From assembly GCA_021158375.1 (NCBI GenBank), contig JAGGUS010000196.1, forward strand, positions 1-7,852: 7,852 bases of DNA, given 5' to 3'. The first letter of the stretch is position 1. Every line of letters starts with the position of its first letter. A program made the translations under genes and the position numbers. The notes under the pieces were generated by a model, which worked only from the letters and a program-made list of their open reading frames with translations, made no database searches and was not told where the DNA came from. Source of the DNA: Thermoprotei archaeon (GTDB lineage: Archaea > Thermoproteota > Thermoprotei > QMSL01 > B3-G16). This document shows positions 5,015 to 7,852 of this stretch, one piece after another.

Positions 5015-5527
5015 TTAAGGTTGCCATAAGTTACCATATGTGTTAAGGGAGACTATTTCGTTTAATGCTTTTCTTGGTCTCGGACCTGGTGATTCTGCAG
5101 GTTTTCCTATGGTAATCAAAGCTACAACTTTGTACTTATCGGGAATATTAAGTAGTTCCTTTACCTTGGATTCGTCAAAAGCACCTATCCAACAAGAACC
5201 ATAGCCTAGCTCAGTTGCCTCAAGTACTATATGCTCCAGCGCTATAGTTGTATCCACAATAGCCCATTTGGGTGAGAGCTCCATATCGGCAAGTCCAACT
5301 ATTACGCAAGCAGCATCCTTTATGAATGATTGATGTCTACATGCGGGCACTAGTTCGCTCTTTAGCTTATCATCAAGGACTACCACGAAATGCCGTGGTT
5401 GTCTATTACCAGCGCTAGGAGCCCATCTAGCCGCCTCTAGTATCTTATTTAGATCCTCCTGACTTATAGTACCCGGCGCATACGATCGTATGCTACGTCG
5501 TGAAAGTATTACATCATACACTCCCAT
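5015..5527 (-). CDS. Nitroreductase-family FMN oxidoreductase
   Basis: A 170-residue compact member of the nitroreductase superfamily. These are homodimeric FMN enzymes using NAD(P)H, F420 or other donors on varied substrates. Family motifs are complete: RRSIRSY (10-16), the N-terminal FMN phosphate-binding arginines; APSAGNRQPRHF (36-47), the isoalloxazine side; LEHIVLEATELGYGSCWIGAF (97-117), the dimer helix and GxxxCWIG loop; and IGKPAESPGPRPRK (140-153), the C-terminal arginine patch. The substrate cannot be read from sequence; short archaeal members like this are mostly uncharacterised. The ATG at 5527 is preceded on the minus strand by GGGGG about 8-13 bases upstream and by the TATA-like TTTATATCTT (5561-5570). 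It is divergent from the JAMM gene across about 97 bases. Confidence 0.88.
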   Translation of the reverse strand: MGVYDVILSRRSIRSYAPGTISQEDLNKILEAARWAPSAGNRQPRHFVVVLDDKLKSELVPACRHQSFIKDAACVIVGLADMELSPKWAIVDTTIALEHIVLEATELGYGSCWIGAFDESKVKELLNIPDKYKVVALITIGKPAESPGPRPRKALNEIVSLNTYGNLWQP

Positions 5528-5560
5528 AAGATAAACCCCCTTCTAAAATAGGATATGCTT

Positions 5561-5570
5561 AAGATATAAA
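5561..5570 (-). promoter_or_regulatory. TATA box of the nitroreductase gene
   Basis: TTTATATCTT on the minus strand is centred about 38 bases before the ATG at 5527. This gives a short leader of about 10-13 bases that contains the G-rich ribosome-binding motif complementary to 5536-5540. Confidence 0.45.
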
Positions 5571-5590
5571 GCTTGATTATGAAACTATAG

Positions 5591-5600
5591 GATTTTTAAG
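5591..5600 (+). promoter_or_regulatory. TATA-like box of the JAMM gene
   Basis: GATTTTTAAG is centred about 29 bases before the ATG at 5625. It fits a leaderless ATG start better than the in-frame GTG at 5613. The overlapping AAGGA (5598-5602) could instead serve as a ribosome-binding site for the GTG, so the start is not settled. Confidence 0.35.
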
Positions 5601-5624
5601 GACGTAGTTCGAGTGTTAAAATGT

Positions 5625-6113
5625 ATGAATAAGTTTAATCTTTACATAACAAAAGGTATTGTAAAGCAAATAGAGGATGAGGTTATTAAGAGTTATCCAT
5701 ATGAAGTTTGCGGAGTCATGATGGGTAGATCATTTAACGATGGTTTTATAGTACTTAAGGTTCAGCAGATGGAAGGCTTATCGAGGCATAAATGGGCGTT
5801 TGAGATAAACATTAGGGAGTGGATGACTATAATAAGAGAGGGGAGGAGAGAGGGATATAGATATATTGGATTATATCATAGCCATCCAGATGCTCAGCCA
5901 ATACCATCTAATGCGGATATCCATAGAATGCTTGAGTGCCCCGGAGAAATATGGCTCATAGTCTCTATATTTAGAGAGGGAAAGGTTAAGATGGCCGCAT
6001 ATACTATGCCTTCGGCATCATCAGCCTTGGCAAGAATTCCGATAGAAATAGTAGGTAGGGAAATTGCAAAATCGGAATTGGGTATAAATAACGATTTCAC
6101 TTCCTTCATTTAG
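5625..6113 (+). CDS. JAMM/MPN+ metalloprotease (Rpn11/JAB-like, desampylase type)
   Basis: About 162 residues from ATG 5625; a GTG at 5613 would add four. This is a single MPN+ domain. The zinc site is complete: E27 in YEVCGVMMG, then H85 and H87 in YHSHP, S95 and D98 in PIPSNAD, giving the H-x-H-x10-D spacing of active JAMM enzymes. Stand-alone archaeal JAMM proteins such as haloarchaeal JAMM1 remove ubiquitin-like SAMP modifiers from proteins and release sulphur-carrier proteins; the same role here is an inference. No ubiquitin-like, E1-like or proteasome gene is in the window. ATG 5625 was chosen because the domain begins a few residues later (KFNLYITKGIVKQIEDEVI) and the TATA-like box at 5591-5600 is at leaderless distance. 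The stop overlaps the 3' end of the convergent isomerase gene by 8 bases. Confidence 0.85.
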   Translation: MNKFNLYITKGIVKQIEDEVIKSYPYEVCGVMMGRSFNDGFIVLKVQQMEGLSRHKWAFEINIREWMTIIREGRREGYRYIGLYHSHPDAQPIPSNADIHRMLECPGEIWLIVSIFREGKVKMAAYTMPSASSALARIPIEIVGREIAKSELGINNDFTSFI

Positions 6114-7242
6114 CATATAGCAGTTCTTTAAATGCATCCTCTAATCGCTTTTTTGTCGCAAGCTTTGCGTTTAATGTCTCTTTCAATCGAGAGATGCTCG
6201 GTACTGGTGTTGGATCGACACCTCTAGCTATCGCTAAGTAATACGACGTAAAGTCTCCTAAGTATATGAGGGATAGGAGTCTAGAGAGCCTATGAATGCC
6301 CGTGCTCACAATTTTTATTACTTCAGCTCCTGAATCCGAAATTATTTCAGAGGTAGCTTCAATGCGAACTGATATCTCCTTCGGTTCATCTCCTCCAATC
6401 AAGAATATCGCTACTAAGTTACGTATTATATCGTGAGCTTCCCATCCCATAATGCCATTATGGTTCATCTCAGGCAGTACTTCACACTCAGCGGGATATT
6501 TACTATTTTCATTTAGTTGAGTCTTAAATCGAAAAGCCGCGGGATAGTAGGTGAGGTAAGCGTGTATTATAGGGAATAAGCCATTTATTTTCATCGCCAA
6601 TTGCTTTGCCCTGTTTTCCTCCATAGGGACTTCAGGGTTTATTTCATCTCGTAAATTGCTCAAGATCTTGAATGTCTCATTTATGTTGAAGGATAAGTGT
6701 AAATTAATTCCAGATCTCTCCAGTGCCATTGCCATTGCTGTAAAGAGGTATGGAAGGGCTGTGCGCGGAGGTAAGCCTTGAGGCAAAATAAAAGTGGGCA
6801 AACCGAACATTGAGGAATAACGCTTTAGGAGACCGTTTGAAGTTATAGTGACAACCATTGATTTCTTCTTAAGCGCATGATTGAGGCATGAAAGGGCCTC
6901 TTCAGTATTTCCTGAATAGCTCACTACTAGGACTAATGTGCTCTCATCTACATAAGAAGGTAGTACATAGTCGCGTACTACATCTATATGGAGGGGAACT
7001 TCGTTTATGAGCCAGTATTTTAAGATATCCCCACCTATAGCCGAGCCGCCCATTCCACAGATGACCACGTTCGATGGATAACCATAGTTTATACTGACCT
7101 TCCCTATCCTTATATCCTTGGGGAATTCTACATTTGTAAACTTTTCATAAGCTTCTTTTAATGCTTCTGGAAACCTTAAAATTATATGAAGCATATTTTC
7201 CTTATCTATAGTACTATAGGACTTGGGATCATCTAGATCCAT
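6106..7242 (-). CDS. Bifunctional phosphoglucose/phosphomannose isomerase (archaeal SIS type)
   Basis: 378 residues, somewhat longer than the 300-330 residues I recall for characterised crenarchaeal enzymes. It interconverts glucose-6-P, mannose-6-P and fructose-6-P in the cytosol, feeding modified glycolysis, gluconeogenesis and mannose donors. Two SIS domains are visible. Domain 1 has VVICGMGGSAIGGD (59-72), SYSGNTEE (108-115) for phosphate binding, and GLPPRTALPYLF (156-167) with the conserved R160. Domain 2 has QLNENSKYPAECEVLPEMNH (242-261) continuing to H270, the region of the family's catalytic Glu and His, and ARGVDPTPVPSISRLK (339-354), whose final Lys is the conserved active-site lysine. 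All key segments are intact. The ATG at 7242 has TTTTAATAGT (7281-7290, minus) upstream and an AAGGGG motif in a short leader. RNA element C lies just upstream on the same strand. Confidence 0.88.
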   Translation of the reverse strand: MDLDDPKSYSTIDKENMLHIILRFPEALKEAYEKFTNVEFPKDIRIGKVSINYGYPSNVVICGMGGSAIGGDILKYWLINEVPLHIDVVRDYVLPSYVDESTLVLVVSYSGNTEEALSCLNHALKKKSMVVTITSNGLLKRYSSMFGLPTFILPQGLPPRTALPYLFTAMAMALERSGINLHLSFNINETFKILSNLRDEINPEVPMEENRAKQLAMKINGLFPIIHAYLTYYPAAFRFKTQLNENSKYPAECEVLPEMNHNGIMGWEAHDIIRNLVAIFLIGGDEPKEISVRIEATSEIISDSGAEVIKIVSTGIHRLSRLLSLIYLGDFTSYYLAIARGVDPTPVPSISRLKETLNAKLATKKRLEDAFKELLYAK

Positions 7243-7280
7243 ATTTTTAAGCGCCCCTTCTAAAAGGGAAATTAGTAATA

Positions 7281-7290
7281 ACTATTAAAA
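7281..7290 (-). promoter_or_regulatory. TATA box of the isomerase gene
   Basis: TTTTAATAGT on the minus strand is centred about 43 bases before the ATG at 7242. A start about 25 bases further on would give a leader of about 18 bases containing AAGGGG. It lies between element C and the gene, which argues that C is not part of the isomerase mRNA. Confidence 0.4.
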
Positions 7291-7306
7291 CTTTCTCAGT
7301 ATAGAA

Positions 7307-7441
7307 ATAGCGATTACCGTTCACCTAGACCGTATCTTCATCTGTTAAATTGTATCAAACTGTATCGGATACGGTTAGGATCATCACGGCTTGTATCTCT
7401 CCGACCACCCTATGCGGACTGCCACCCTCGGGTAATTGGAG
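7307..7441 (-). ncRNA. Structured RNA candidate, element C (kink-turn RNA)
   Basis: On the minus strand the order of parts matches element B. Stem I is CTCC (7438-7441) with GGAG (7399-7402), with an inner 4-bp stem (plus-strand ACCC 7407-7410, GGGT 7430-7433). Then comes a kink-turn: C-stem GCCGT (7386-7390) with ACGGT (7316-7320), ending in a G.U pair; bulge GAT (7383-7385); GA (7381-7382) opposite GA (7321-7322); U.U (7380/7323); CCTA (7376-7379) with TAGG (7324-7327); a bulged C; ACCGTAT (7369-7375) with ATACGGT (7329-7335); loop of about 33 bases. The primary sequence also aligns with B: CTCC-A-TT-CCCGA and GGGTGG in stem I, CCGTGATGA-CC, and GAACGGT after the stem. The stem bases differ from B yet still pair, which supports a conserved structure. 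The isomerase gene downstream has its own TATA box (7281-7290). Confidence 0.55.
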
Positions 7442-7510
7442 TTCATTAACAGTTCATCACTCTCAATAATCATCGAGTTCAGGATATCAGTAGTAGATTG
7501 TAGGAGAAGA

Positions 7511-7518
7511 TTTAAAAG
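7511..7518 (-). promoter_or_regulatory. Possible TATA box for element C
   Basis: CTTTTAAA on the minus strand would place a transcript start near 7489. The RNA would then have about 48 bases before stem I, including an extra GTGATGA-like motif (minus strand, near 7453-7459). It is the only TATA-like tract at a suitable distance between the DUF72 stop and element C. Confidence 0.3.
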
Positions 7519-7582
7519 TTTACTTAGAGGTACGAAAAGAAACACTATGATACAGAAAGCTATAACCTAAAGTTTCACCCGT

Positions 7583-7852
7583 TCAAAAAATCATAATCTG
7601 AGATCCTAACTTCTTCTTAAGTACTTCTCGAAATCTAAGGGCATCGTCCTTCATGTAAATATTGTTAAAGAGTACGTATATCGTTTCATAATTTCTTTTC
7701 AATTCAGCAATACTACTGGCCAATCGTTCTAAGTCTTCTTCTTTATACTTATACCGATAGTTTACTTCGCCATTTAGGCCATGTAATCGTATGTAGGCTA
7801 CTTCATGTGAAGAAAGGGGCTTTGATTTTAATGGATCAAAGACATGAATTAC
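7583..7852 (-). CDS. DUF72 (YecE-like) protein, C-terminal part, cut by right edge
   Basis: The last 89 codons of a minus-strand gene that continues beyond the window, ending with TGA at 7583-7585. The visible part reads VIHVFDPLKSKPLSSHEVAY, then IRLHGLNGEVNYRYKYKEED, and includes ETIYVLFNNIYMKDDALRFR. The segments V/AYIRLHG, the aromatic-basic Y-R-Y-K-Y-x-E-E-D-L and YVLFNN followed by a D/A-rich helix are the C-terminal signature of the DUF72 family, TIM-barrel-like proteins of about 240 residues. The family is widespread in archaea and bacteria and its biochemical role is not established; conserved His, Asn and acidic residues suggest a nuclease-like or sugar-processing active site, but this is unproven. 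The start and promoter are outside the window. RNA element C begins about 140 bases after the stop on the same strand. Confidence 0.8.
   Translation of the reverse strand, partial: VIHVFDPLKSKPLSSHEVAYIRLHGLNGEVNYRYKYKEEDLERLASSIAELKRNYETIYVLFNNIYMKDDALRFREVLKKKLGSQIMIF

Noticed and set aside
5894..6109. Minus-strand 71-codon ORF inside the JAMM gene
   Set aside because: Antisense shadow over the zinc-site coding region.
1..7852. tRNA genes, rRNA or CRISPR arrays
   Set aside because: No cloverleaf with a GGTTCRA-type arm and no regularly spaced direct repeats were found by eye on either strand.

Overview
The window looks like an AT-rich chromosomal segment from a thermophilic archaeon of the Thermoproteota (crenarchaeal) lineage. 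The evidence is a TFIIB/TFB-type cyclin-fold protein, an archaeal SIS-type phosphoglucose/phosphomannose isomerase, a V4R-domain protein, a stand-alone JAMM protease, and many genes that start 20-30 bases after an archaeal TATA box (leaderless), including GTG and probably TTG starts. No species can be named from the sequence alone.

Left part (1-1800). A minus-strand gene resembling the NurA nuclease enters from the left edge and carries an in-frame TGA. A small structured RNA candidate (element A, 297-375) diverges from it. Next come a decayed-looking tract with a 40-codon minus-strand ORF beside a 12-A run, an intact V4R regulator-like gene (704-1522), and a short intergenic tract with a possible 31-codon gene remnant.

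Middle (1800-3300). The first codons of a major-facilitator transporter gene run into the 3' end of a TnpB-only IS605-type element. Its TnpB (1899-3029, minus) keeps all three RuvC acidic residues but lacks the usual zinc finger. A second, GC-rich structured RNA candidate (element B, 3084-3197) lies divergent to tnpB and appears to share its palindromic TATA box.

Right part (3287-7852). Intact metabolic and regulatory genes: an ornithine cyclodeaminase/archaeal alanine dehydrogenase family enzyme; a TFB core without its zinc ribbon (convergent with it, 3 bases apart); a nitroreductase; a JAMM protease divergent from the nitroreductase; and a bifunctional sugar-phosphate isomerase whose 3' end overlaps the JAMM gene. 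A third RNA candidate (element C, minus, 7307-7441) lies between that isomerase and the 3' end of a DUF72 gene cut by the right edge.

The most notable signal is the set of elements A, B and C. B and C share sequence along their length and can each fold into a 5' stem followed by a textbook kink-turn (C-stem, GAT bulge, tandem G.A/A.G, then a long stem), with compensatory changes between them. A is shorter and less perfect. Kink-turns of this box C/D-like form are the classic target of archaeal L7Ae. I do not recognise this RNA family; it is neither an ordinary C/D guide nor a known riboswitch to me.
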